The position numbers were made by a program, and so were the translations under genes. This document shows, in pieces, positions 11,180 to 21,584 of a DNA stretch of 64,000 nucleotides. The notes beneath the pieces are model-generated. The model had not been told where the DNA came from. It was given only the letters and a program-made list of their open reading frames with translations, and ran no database searches. How positions within the stretch are numbered: the first letter of the stretch is position 1; every line of letters begins with the position of its first letter. The DNA lies in the NCBI RefSeq assembly GCF_035222275.1, contig NC_085884.1, positions 1,922,001-1,986,000 of the forward strand, in the 5' to 3' direction. This DNA comes from Podospora bellae-mahoneyi (lineage: Eukaryota; Ascomycota; Sordariomycetes; Sordariales; Podosporaceae).

Positions 11180-14100
11180 ACTTTTACTTACTTAGGTTTT
11201 AATCGGTCTAGGTATTACCGGTAGAATTCTTTTAGCTTATCTAGGCAGTTAAGGTATACTTGTGGCTCCCACGAGTTATTTATAACCGGATATCCTAACT
11301 AACTAACTAAATACTTTAATTAGCTTTTATTAAACCGTAAATCTAGTACCTCTTCCACATCGTACTTTTCTTCTTTGTCCTCCGCTACGGCCTATATATT
11401 AGCTTTACTTGCCGGTAGTGCGGGTTCCAGAAGTGAGATATGAAAGGTATGTGACCGTAGACGTATCGTACGGGGTAGCTCCAGTTCGAATGCCGTCTCC
11501 GATATCTTCTTTTTGACCTTAAACGGGCCTACTCGCCTATAGTCCAGCTTCTTACTAGGTCTTTTGGTATGTAAATTACGTGTGGAAAGGAATATTATAT
11601 CTTTCCCCTTAAGGCGAAGTCCCTCGAGCCTTTTAGTATTATAATATTTCCGTATCCTTTCCCTTATAAACTCTAGTTTTTACTTAAACTTGCCGTAAAA
11701 TATATATATCTTATCTACCTTAACCCCGGCTTTGGGCACCTTAACGGTAGGCCCTTACCGTAAGTCTGCCTCGTAGCCGAAATTCGCGAAGAAGGGTATA
11801 ACTTTCGTGGTCTCCGTTAGCGATATATTATACGCTAATTATGCCGTAGGCAATAGTTTAATCTAATCGTTCTGCTCGAAATTAATATAATTCCGTAAGT
11901 ATTATTCCACGATTTAGTTAAGCCGCTCCGTCTAACTGTCTATCTGAGGGTAGTAAGCCGATAACGCCTTACTTACTACCCCCAACCTTATTATTAACGC
12001 TCTTTAAAATTTCGATACGAACTTAGTATCGCGATCCGTAATAAACTCTTTTAGCTATATATATATTACTATAATATACCGTAGTATTACGTTTGCCAGT
12101 TACTCTGCCGACTAGGTCTCTTTATATAGTAAGAAGTATATTTACTTAGTAAGCTTATCGATTACCGTTAATATATTATCGTACTTAATACCGGTTACCG
12201 TATCCTTAAACTTTAGTAATTTAGTAATAAAGTTTATAGTAACTAAACTCTATAGTCGTTCCGCTACTAGTAGTGGCTCTAGAAATCCGTAAGGCTTGTG
12301 CCTCGTAACCCTCGTTCTCTCGTACGTATAGTATAACTAGATAGCTTCCTTAACGTCGCCCTTAATCCCTAACTAATTAAAGTGCTACTTAATCTTTTTT
12401 ATAGTCTTTACGATACTTATATATCCTCCGAGCTTCGATGCGTAAATATCTATCACTAGTACTATCCTGTTACCTAGCTTCACGTACGCTCGATTCCTAT
12501 ACCACAGCCTTCCCTGGCTGTCCTTCTGGATACCCTGTAGCTCCAGCTCTTCCTGCCAGTATTGCTCCGTAATATCGGTATCTAGCTTCCTTTAGTACTT
12601 ACTAGAAGTAGCTTTCTCGTAATATATTACGCAATATTTTATCCACGGCTATAGTGGATACTTGAGAGTACTATCAGGCGCCTCCTTAAGTAGTGGTAGT
12701 AACTCCCTGGGTATATCCTTATAGTAATCGGTACGCCGGCTAAGTGCATTTACCCTAGCGTTCTCCGATCCCTTCTTATAATTAATCTAAAAATTAAATT
12801 CCGAAAGAAATTCTAACTATCGTATCTACCGCGCGTTAAGGACCTTCGTAGTAGTAAAGTACCGTAGGTTCTTATAATCTATATAGACCTATACTTTGTA
12901 CTTAGTACTACTAAGGTATAGCCTCCACTTCTCGAATATTTCGATAATAGTAAGTAGCTCTTTATCGTAAATTAAATAGTTTTAACGTACTTCCTCGAGC
13001 TTCTTCGAAAAGAAAGTTACTAGGTATAGCTTACTATCGTTATTTCGCTATCCTAATTACCTACCGATCGCATAGTCTAATATATTTACCTCGACCTTAA
13101 ATAGTCGATTAGGGTCTAGTAGTTTAAATACCGGATCCTTTAAAATAACTTCTTTTAGTTCCTGGAAGGCCTACTTTTCTTCCTACCCCTACCGGAACTC
13201 CATATCTTTCTTAATTAAGTAGTTAAAAGGCCTCGCGATACTTACGTATCCTCGAATAAATATCCTATAGAAGTTTATAAACCTTAAAAATTCCCTAACG
13301 TATATTTATAATTACGGCGTAGGTTAATCTTTAACTACCGTAATTTTCCTAAGTTCCATACGAACCTTACCTAGCAATATTAAGTATCCCAGATATACTA
13401 TTTTTTATATATGGAACTTACTCTTCTCCTTATTAACTAAAAGTCCGGCTCCGTATAGCGCGTCGAGTATCTCTCGTACGTGCCGCTTATGCTTCTCTAA
13501 AGTACGTAAGTAGATAAGAATGTCGTCGAGATAGCACACTACTGTCTTATCGAGGTATTTCCGTATCGTATAGTTAACGAGAGATTGGAACGTCGCGGGC
13601 ATATTAATTAGCCTAAATAGTATTATAAGATACTCGAAATAACTATAGGGCGTACGAAACGCTATTTTCTATTCGTTTCCTTCTTTAATCCGTATATAGG
13701 CGTACCCGACAGGTATATTTAAGCGTGTAAAGTATCGCGCCCCTGCTAATTAACTCTGTAATTTAAATATTAATAGTAGTAGGTAACTATTTTTTACCGT
13801 CTCGTTATTTAGTTACCGGTAATCTATATATAATCGTAAACTACCGTCCTTCTTCGGTATAAAGAAAACGGGGTATCCTGCTAGCGATATAGACTCCCTA
13901 ATATAGCCTTTCTTTAAATTTTCGTTTAAATACTTCCGTAGTTCTTTACTTTACTTATCGTTAGTATAATATACCTTAAATAACCGTAATTTAGCTCCCT
14001 CTTTTAATTTAATTTTATAGTCCTACGGCCCTCGCTCTAGAAGCCCCTCTAAATATTTAGCCGTAAAGGCTAAGTATCCTCGATATTCTACCGGTACCGC

Positions 14101-14650
14101 CTTTTTCTCGCCCTTTTCTACGTTATTATAATAAGCGTACTTATTAACCTCCGATATCTCTACTAACGTCGTTAACCCTACTTCTTCGATCTTACTACCT
14201 ATATCGATAAAGTATACCATTACTTCTTAGGCTCCTTGCGGTAGTACCGTGGAGGGTACTTGTCCCGCACTCTGCTCCGTACGTGCTCCTAATCTCCTAT
14301 CGTTAGCTAGATACTTCTAAGGTTCTCTTAGTCGTAAGTAGCCACTATCCCTCCAATCGATATCTGGATTATAGTCTTTATACTATAATTACCCTAAAAT
14401 TATATCCTTCGAGGGTCCTATATCCACAATATCGAATATAATTAAAGTTATTTTTCCTTCGACTATAACGTTTAGGGGTAATATTTCCCTATAGACCTTT
14501 TACGTACGAAATAGTCCTTATATAACGATCCATTCTTTCTTTTTCTTCTATAGTATCCGGGCCTGGTATACGAACTGTAGCGAAATTAGGTTCGTCTCCG
14601 TACCTCCGTTTACTAATGCTACTACCTGGAGATCCCTCTATCGTGTAGTA
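11180..14650 (-). pseudogene. pol: Retrotransposon pol: protease, RT, RNase H, integrase, chromodomain (RIP-broken)
   Basis: The frame is cut by many TAG/TAA stops but domains remain readable. Protease-like sequence with the typical ILG..D.NP.IDW tail lies about 14330-14460. Reverse transcriptase is clearest at 13405-13602, where PATFQ is followed by the catalytic YLDDILIY. RNase H and integrase follow toward 11650. The C-terminus (about 11400-11180) reads EKYDVEEVLDLR then YLVSQLGYP and NSWEP, a chromodomain. Chromodomains of such elements are known to steer integration to heterochromatin. Dinucleotides CA and TG are nearly absent across this part, showing strong RIP. Confidence 0.85.
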
Positions 14651-15671
14651 ACCTAGAGGCGTTTATCTCTTTTGCCTCCTCCCTGTGTAGTAGCGACCTC
14701 GCTGACGAGCCTTAGGTTGTTATCCTATACCTTTGCCTTACACCGATACCTTCGAAAATACCGTTCGTGGTCCGTTAAAGGTTAACGGCCTCCGCGAAGA
14801 GCCGCGAGTCGTTTCCTAAGCGGTTATATCGTTTAAAAGTATCCTCTTACCCCGGGTTAACTAATAATATAAAGTCTTTTAATTATACCCGCCTAGCTTC
14901 CTCCTATCTTCCATCTCTTACTTCCCTAGCACTTTCTCGCATCCTCGTCCAATAACAGTTCTTCTACTTAGTCTTATATACCTTATCTTAATAATATCGT
15001 TTAACCTTCTCTCGCAGATATATAGCGTAGTCTGGGCTTAGGCACTATCTTAGTACCACTTCCTCTAAAGAGCGTATACTATCGTCCGTATTCCAACCTT
15101 TTACGTACTCGACGTAGCATCTCGCATACCTTAGTGCGATCTATATAACCTGGAGGCCATCCTCTAGTTTAACCGGGTCCTAAACCTTCTATAAGAGATA
15201 ATCGTTTAGGTCCTTCTACTAGGCTTTTCCCTACCTAGCTATAGTCTTTCTAACTGGCTGTAGCTTGCCCTCCTTGCCTACCTTGCGTACTGGCCAGTGG
15301 CCGTATAGTGACTTGCTCTAGTAGTGCTCCACATATCCGTATATAATACACTGGAACTAAGGTACTCTCCGATGTTCCGGATACCTGGGGTGAAGTTGTA
15401 CCGTGTCTCCCTTACAGGGTATATACCATGTGGGTGTTGGTGTATCTTCTAGCATCTTCGTAATCCCGATGTTAGCTACCTTCTTACTCTTCCAGTACTC
15501 TTCCCAGCTCTTATATACGAGCTTCACAGGCCACGATATATCCTGTGAGACAGCAAATCTGTGCTTGCCGTACTGCCTCTCCGGTATCGTCCACCTGGTA
15601 GGTCCTTACGCAGGACCATCGCCCTTGGCGATTTCCATAGCGAATTCCGCAGTGATCCGTGCCAGTTAATT
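14651..15671 (-). pseudogene. Degenerate coding stretch between gag knuckle and protease
   Basis: The minus-strand frame that ends gag at 15672 continues past its stop with protein-like sequence (for example the SWPVKLVYKSWEEYW stretch near 15500), broken by about a dozen TAG/TAA codons. It is most simply the C-terminal part of gag or a gag-pol linker whose stops come from CAG/CAA by RIP. No domain was recognised. Confidence 0.5.
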
Positions 15672-16814
15672 CTACAATGCTTGTATCTGAAGATCTCCTT
15701 CCTCGTGCTCCGCCTTCAGCCTTTCCATTGCTTCCCGCAGCTCCTGTAACTCTGTTTCTTCTTGTCCGGCGTGCCAGTTAGGGTCTTCCTCTAATCCTGC
15801 CGACTCGCCTTGTTGGTACCCGATGGCTGCTACCTCCATAACCCTCGGTCCCTTTAATATGGTAGTGGCTGCGATCTCCTTCTTCCAGCCGAGTCGCTTA
15901 GGTGCCCTACAGTCCTTCTTAAAGTATCCTGCCTTACCGCAGTTAAAACACTTAAGGTTGTCCCTGCCCTGGCCCCGGCCTTGTGGCCTCTGTTGCTGTA
16001 TAGCATCAATCTCCATAGGCCCTGCGTGCGTAGTTCCTAAGACGTAAGTGCCGTACGGTCGTCTCTTCCTCTTATCGTTGGGTCGATAGGGTCCTTGCAC
16101 GCGCGTGCCTTTACGCTCCTTGCGGCGCTGGTACTGCCGATCGTCGATACGGACCGCCATTGTAATATACTCGTTAATTATCTCCGGTCGTTCCTATCAA
16201 TACAGCTCGTCCTTAACTTCTTCCTTAAGCCCGTTATAGAACAACTGCATCAGCCCTTCATCGTTAATCTTACTACGGAATGCATCCGTCCTGAACACCG
16301 CAGCGTAGTCGGCAGCAGATCTAATCTGCCTTAGGTTGGCCAGTCGCTCCTAGGCACGCCTGCCTTTATCGTACTCCCCAAACACCTCCTTAATCTTCTC
16401 CTCGAACTTTTTGTACGACTTGAAGCACTTCTTTATAACCTCCTCTCGCTCGTCGTCCTTATTATCGAAATAGTCTCCCAAGATCGGTTCGAACCAGGCA
16501 AGCGCCTTATCCTTGAGCCTGGACGCGGCGTACACTACCTTGGACGGCTCGTCCGGGAAGCGGAAAAGGTAGTATCGAAAGTATGCCTTAAGCTGGATTA
16601 AAAATCCTCCCAGCTCTCCTTTAGCTCCTCCATAGCGATCCGGAGCCTCGAGCTTAGCGCGATCTCCCTCTCTGCGTAAAGCGCCGAGTTCCTGGTGAAG
16701 CATGGCATTCTCTTGCGCAAGAGAGTCGTACGAGATCCGTGACTTGTCTTTAAGCTCCTAGATACGTGTAAGAAGCTGGTCGACGGTGGGTTAGGTGCTA
16801 GTATCCTCGGCCAT
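15672..16814 (-). pseudogene. gag: Retrotransposon gag with CCHC zinc knuckle
   Basis: The start is taken at ATG 16814. Three readable pieces in one frame are separated by stops that are one change from CAG or CAA. The central part (16350-16703) has the retrotransposon gag (capsid) signature, including ALAWFEPIL. The C-terminal part (15672-16160) is basic and carries the knuckle CFNCGKAGYFKKDC near 15915-15955, which binds nucleic acid in such proteins; its His position is Tyr here. The region is clearly less mutated than pol. Confidence 0.85.
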
Positions 16815-16868
16815 GGCGTCTAAATGCCTTTAACTTATCCATGATAGAGTTAAAGTAAGTATGTAACG

Positions 16869-17250
16869 TATGACGAACCCCTATCCAGAACCTCTGAAAG
16901 GGATACCGGTTAAAGGCTGCTTCTAAATAATCCTGGTTCGGTACAGCTAAACAGTATACGACAAGATATCTCAATATAAACACAAGATACCGTGAATACA
17001 ACTTGAAATTGCATACTGCGGAACTGTCTATCTACACCAGCCAGTTCCTCCGTATATATAGACCCTGTGCCAAGCCATATTTACTTCTTGCTCAGTGTCC
17101 TTGGCACACTAATCACGACTGCTCAGTTTGCTCAGTGCCCTGATCGGACTGATCAGTCGTCCCTTACTGTGATTGGCTATTCTCGTACGTTCTTCCGATT
17201 AGCCCCTATTCCCGTGGCCCCACAACCCGTCCTGTACCAGGGTTGTGACA
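16869..17250 (-). repeat. 5' LTR of the gypsy element (382 bp)
   Basis: In element orientation it runs from TGTCACAACCC to GGTTCGTCATA. A TATATATA box lies at 17053-17060. It shares about 200 bp of the R-U5 side with the solo LTRs at 17415 and 27950 but has a different U3. It is less mutated than its partner at 9738-10119. It abuts target duplication ATAAT at 17251-17255. Confidence 0.9.
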
Positions 17251-17414
17251 ATAATACCCTACTTATTGTAATACCTAAAACCGGTTTAATTTATATCGTT
17301 ATAATGTACCTAAAGTAGATTCTATACGATTATGTTACAGTTAAGCTAACAGGAAAGACTGACTATATGCGAGGTATAAACACCCATAGCTAATTGTGAA
17401 TAGAATTAATCGGG

Positions 17415-17862
17415 TGTCACAGTTGACCCAACGGCAGGTCGCGCAGTACGTGGGGCGCAGGTCGTCCCCAGCCAATCATTAGGGAAGTCAGGAGGCAGCC
17501 AATCAGGGCTGGCCAAAAGTGCTATGGCGCCAAAAAGCACGGGCACTCTGCAGGATGCAAGATGCTCGGGCTGATCGAAGGCATAGCACGACGAGCACTT
17601 CGCAGGATGCAATGTGGTAGGAGTGATCGGGGCCATAGCAGGACGAGCACCTCAGGGTCCCAAGGTCTATATATACGGAGGAACTGGCTGGTGTAGATAG
17701 ACAGTTCCGCAGTATGCAATACAAGTCACAATCGCTGGTATCTAGCTATTGTGATTGAGACAAGCCATTGTTGTACACTGTTTAGCTGTACCGAACCAGG
17801 ATTGTTCAGAAGTGCCTTTAACCAGTATCCCTTTCAGAGGTTCTGGATAGGGGTTCGTCATA
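17415..17862 (+). repeat. Solo LTR, almost unmutated (448 bp)
   Basis: It begins TGTCACAGTTG and ends TTCGTCATA, flanked on both sides by TCGGG (17410-17414 and 17863-17867), so it is a solo LTR left after recombination. The U3 part contains about two tandem copies of a roughly 53-bp unit (17545-17655, with repeated GCAGGATGCAA and GACGAGCAC). The second half matches the R-U5 of the full element. It has kept its GC content within strongly AT-rich surroundings. Confidence 0.88.
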
Positions 17863-17956
17863 TCGGGACAGGGAATAAATAGCCTTACCTATGGGATTTA
17901 TTACTAAAAAGTTCATAATCTAAAGCGGGATTATTGCTAAGAGTTAACAATCCAGG

Positions 17957-18165
17957 GGAGCGGTAGGTCTATATATTCGGAGGAACTAGCTAATATAAAT
18001 AGATAGCTCCGTAGTAAATAATATAAATTATAATCATTAATATTTAACTATTATTACTGACACTACTTATGATGTATAATATTTAGCTATAGCAAATTAG
18101 GATGAATTAAAAGTACCTTCGATTAGAATTCTTTTTAAACATTTTAAATACAGGTCTATTATACG
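17957..18165 (+). repeat. RIP-decayed LTR fragment
   Basis: From GGTCTATATATTCGGAGGAACT onward it follows the solo LTR just upstream, base for base in many places, but with most C and G turned to T and A. It is an older LTR of the same family, same orientation, and probably the 5' LTR of the decayed plus-strand gypsy body that continues to the right. Confidence 0.65.
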
Positions 18166-18347
18166 TTATATATTTATTTAAACTTTATTATACATAAATT
18201 AAAAGCGGTTTTATTACTATAGCCTAACCTAAAAACGTTTAAATAAGAACCGTGCTACATGATTGAATAACGAGAGACTTTCTATTATAGCTATAAATTT
18301 TAAAATCATTTCGCTTCAGTAAGTTGTGTAACATATAAAAAAGTTTA

Positions 18348-20215
18348 ACGTATTTAATAAGCGAGCGGATTGGACAAGCGAGTGGATCGATTTCTACTAC
18401 CCTATTACAACCATCCTCAATTCCAAAACAACAACACTAGTAACCTACTACAATTATATTAGAAACAGCCGAATCAGAGTCTTCTGCAACCTCCTGGCAC
18501 GTATAGATATTATAGCCAGGCTTGCCGCACACACCACAGCACTAAACCTTTCGTACGACCCTCACTATACTACCTCCATCCTGCTCCTTTCCTTACGCCA
18601 CCTCTCCACCCACAGCCTTCTGGTCCAGTAGATCCTATATATCTTATATAGTAAGTAATTCTCTAAGCTATACGGGTATTTTTTTTTTTCGCTCTCTGGC
18701 GCTTATTTAGAACCTGGTTCGCTTTACAGAGTAAAGATACCTCTAACTAAAGGAAAGCTACTTAGTATATTATAGTTATTATACCTTTAGTAAGTTAGTT
18801 TACCGTAATTAATATTAAAGTCGGGAAGTTATTTCAATAGTTAGTAATAGGAGGTTTAAAAAGTATTAATTACAAGTTAACTTCTCCGAAGTTTTATAAT
18901 ATTTAAAATACCTAAGGTAATACAGTGCCCGGCTTTAAAGATAAGGGTATTAACGTATAAAGCTTTATGTTTAACTTAAAAAATATCCTTTACAAATCGT
19001 ATAGTATAAGGCTAACACTCGTAAACTTACCTTATATAATTTTCTCTATCATAAAAGCGAAAAAAGCTTTGCAGAAGGTATAAAGGAATTCGAGCTTACT
19101 TACGTAATTAATATATATATATATTAAGTCCTTAATTTAGGGGCGACATATATTTATTTTAGCGGCCTAAAGTAGTTAATATTGAGTAGTTAGAGGAGGT
19201 AGGAAGAGTATAGAGGTATATAAAGTAAAATGATATTATTTTATTAATAGTAATGCTAGAATTTAATCGAGTAGTAACTTTCGTAACTATCGAGGATTAA
19301 TAATCGATATTTACTTTTTATACGGGACGCTTAATAATAATTAAAATACTTAATTCAATCTAAGTTTATTAGATTAGTAATTTAATTATGATCGGTAATT
19401 ACGATATATTAAATAAATAATAAATTATATTTAGTATATTAATTAGTTAAAATTAATTATACGGCTAAAATAATGAAAGGAAAGATAGCTTGATTCAAGG
19501 TATTAATTATTTAGATTAACCATTATTTATTTATAATTATTAAGTTAAATTAGTATTATTTTATTAAAGCCGTCCGAAGTTATAATTACTATACTTATAC
19601 AAATAATATTTATTATAAACCGAATTTCGACGAAATTTAAATATTATTATTTATAACACTATACGTAGCTTTAATATTCTAGATAAGTATAAAGTATTCA
19701 GTAATAACCTTTAAACTCTCGCACTTAGCCTTTTAATAATCGTATTTACGTATAAAATACGTACGGAATTATAGTTAGCGTTTAACTAAACTATAGGCCT
19801 AGCGTTTATTAATAAAAGGCGCGTCGCGTACGCGTAATAGTTAGTTAACTATATCTTTTACGCTATTTAATTTAGCTAAGAATACGTATGTAAATAGCTT
19901 AAAAACGTACTAAACTATCGTTTTCTCCTCTAGATCTATTAAATTACGTAAGTTAATTAAAATATCGTATCGTGCAAGTTTACTAGCGTGCCGGCGATAG
20001 AAGGTATTATAAGGTATAGAATAGAGCCTCGCTATAGCTTTAAAGCTTAGCTTAAGGTTATTTTCAAAGGCTTTAAATATAAAAATAACTTTTGCTTCAA
20101 CCAGAATCGAAGATATCTTGGTATGGTGGAGAAAATTAAGATTGCAGGTAGAGAGCTGTGTCGCGTGCGAAATCGATCTACTCGCTTGTCCGATCCGCTC
20201 GCTTATCAAATACGT
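18348..20215 (-). mobile_element. pogo/Fot-like DNA transposon, copy 1 (1.87 kb, RIP-damaged)
   Basis: Terminal inverted repeats of about 45 bp start ACGTATTTRATAAGCGAGCGG and are flanked by TA (18346-18347 and 20216-20217), the target of the Tc1/mariner-pogo superfamily. Inside the left repeat the motif AGCGAGYGGAT occurs twice at 17-bp spacing (18360 and 18377). Transposase runs on the minus strand: an N-terminal fragment at 19910-20209 and a C-terminal zinc-knuckle remnant at about 18560-18470. The middle is destroyed by RIP-type mutation. Confidence 0.85.
19910..20209 (-). pseudogene. Transposase N-terminus (Psq-type helix-turn-helix), copy 1
   Basis: The 99-residue open fragment contains the pattern KAIARLYSIPYNTFYRRHASK followed by LIDLEEKTIV. 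In fungal pogo/Tigger-like transposases this is the DNA-binding helix-turn-helix and the start of the second binding domain. The frame ends in a stop where the protein should continue for several hundred residues to the DDE domain. Start codon 20209 lies within the terminal inverted repeat. Confidence 0.75.
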
Positions 20216-20217
20216 TA

Positions 20218-21582
20218 AAGGTAAAACTTAATGAACTAGAAATTAGATTATCGCTATCTGGACCGTATTTAAATGGACGATTAAATTACTATAAAGAAAG
20301 AAAAGTAAAGCCTAAAGGGTTTTTAATTTAATTTAAAACCTATTTTAGCTAGTATTTAATTAGGTTGTTACCGAAAAATTAAAAGTAATTTTCGCGGCAA
20401 TTAAACTTAAAAATAAAACTTTTATTTACTTCAAACCTATTTCCAATAATTATTACCCAAAAAAGCGGATAGTAAGAAAAGAATTACCGTATAATATTTT
20501 CAAAGTTACTAAACTTACAAACTAACTCAAGGAAGTATTTAGGAAGTACGTTAAAATAAAGTATATATAAAGGAGATTCGTAAACTTGCGTTAAACGTAT
20601 TCAATAATAAATTACGCGGCTTTATTTAAAATGAATAATTCACGTAATATTATCAACGATAAAGGGTTAATATATTCTTTTATAAGAGTTTCAAAGAACA
20701 AGCAAAGGATAAATTATATATAAATCCGAAACTTATTAATATAGGTAGATATATTCCTATAACTATACGGATCGATGATTAGTAATCCTAGTATTCTGCG
20801 GAAAAGAGAAGATCGTTATAATATTTATAATATTAAAAGGATTTAAGGTTATAAAAACTATAGTTATTAAGGATTAAAAAAGTAAGGTAGTAAATTTCGA
20901 GGAAGACTCTATTTAGAATACCAAATGAGGAAGAAGTAAAGTTTAGGGCTATGGGAAGTAATAAAAACGCTTAAAGCGGAGTATAAAGAAAGAGATCTTT
21001 GAATATAGACGTTATAGGATTAATTCTTATAAATTACTACGGAAATTACCATAAAGGTTATAAGAACTAACGCATTTATATAATAGGAAAGACCTATTCG
21101 AGAAACGGTACTAAAGAAATAGTATTACTAATATAGAGCCGTAGTTAAGAAACTTATATATAAAGTAAAGAAAAATATCAAAAGCGTAAAAAAGTCAATA
21201 ATATTAAACTCTAGGAGAACAAAATAAATATATTAGCCCATATAGTAAATATTTTATAAACGAAACGTAATATAGTTTTGTTTTAAATATCCAGTATATC
21301 GAAAAGTACTTTAATTTTACTATATTACATACCGATATATAAATACTACTAAAGTATATTACTATATAATTTTAAGCAGTACGTAAAGAAAGTAAAGAAA
21401 GAAATATAAGTTAGTTAAAAGGACGATAGTTAAATATAAACAAATCTCAAAAGAATTAAACAACTATTTTTATTAGAGAATTCAAGACCCGGTAAATGAA
21501 AATGTAACCTTTAAATTATATAGTTCGTACCTGAATACATAAAATATTACTTGCAGTAAAGAAACTAGAATAATAAAACCGA
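20218..21582 (+). repeat. RIP-decayed gypsy remnant, part 1
   Basis: AT-rich sequence with retained CG but few CA/TG dinucleotides lies between DNA transposons 1 and 2. No domain is readable. I place it with the gypsy body whose RT is seen at 24765, because the DNA transposons look inserted into one longer unit; this is inference. Confidence 0.35.
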
Positions 21583-21584
21583 TA

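Larger units (their letters stand above)
9738..17250 (-). mobile_element. Complete Ty3/gypsy chromovirus-type LTR retrotransposon, RIP-damaged
   Basis: This 7.5-kb element is flanked by the 5-bp target duplication ATAAT (9733-9737 and 17251-17255) and has two 382-bp LTRs. Read on the minus strand the order is LTR, gag with zinc knuckle, protease, reverse transcriptase, RNase H, integrase, chromodomain, a noncoding stretch with two tRNA-like cassettes, polypurine tract, LTR. Protein order RT-RNaseH-INT plus a C-terminal chromodomain place it in the Ty3/gypsy chromoviruses. RIP-type changes put many stops into gag-pol, so it is not autonomous. Damage is uneven: 11,000-15,400 has almost lost CA/TG dinucleotides, while the LTRs, the gag part and the antisense gene at 10122-10819 are much less altered. 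No TGG-type tRNA primer site is visible next to the 5' LTR. Confidence 0.9.

Noticed and set aside
17540-17660. Possible CRISPR-like spaced repeats
   Set aside because: Only two imperfect units with no unique spacers, within an LTR of a eukaryotic genome.
17406-17724. Several 65-76-codon frames in the solo LTRs (also at 28089-28374)
   Set aside because: They lie wholly in LTR U3/R sequence and arise from its tandem repeats; identical in both LTRs because the LTRs are copies.
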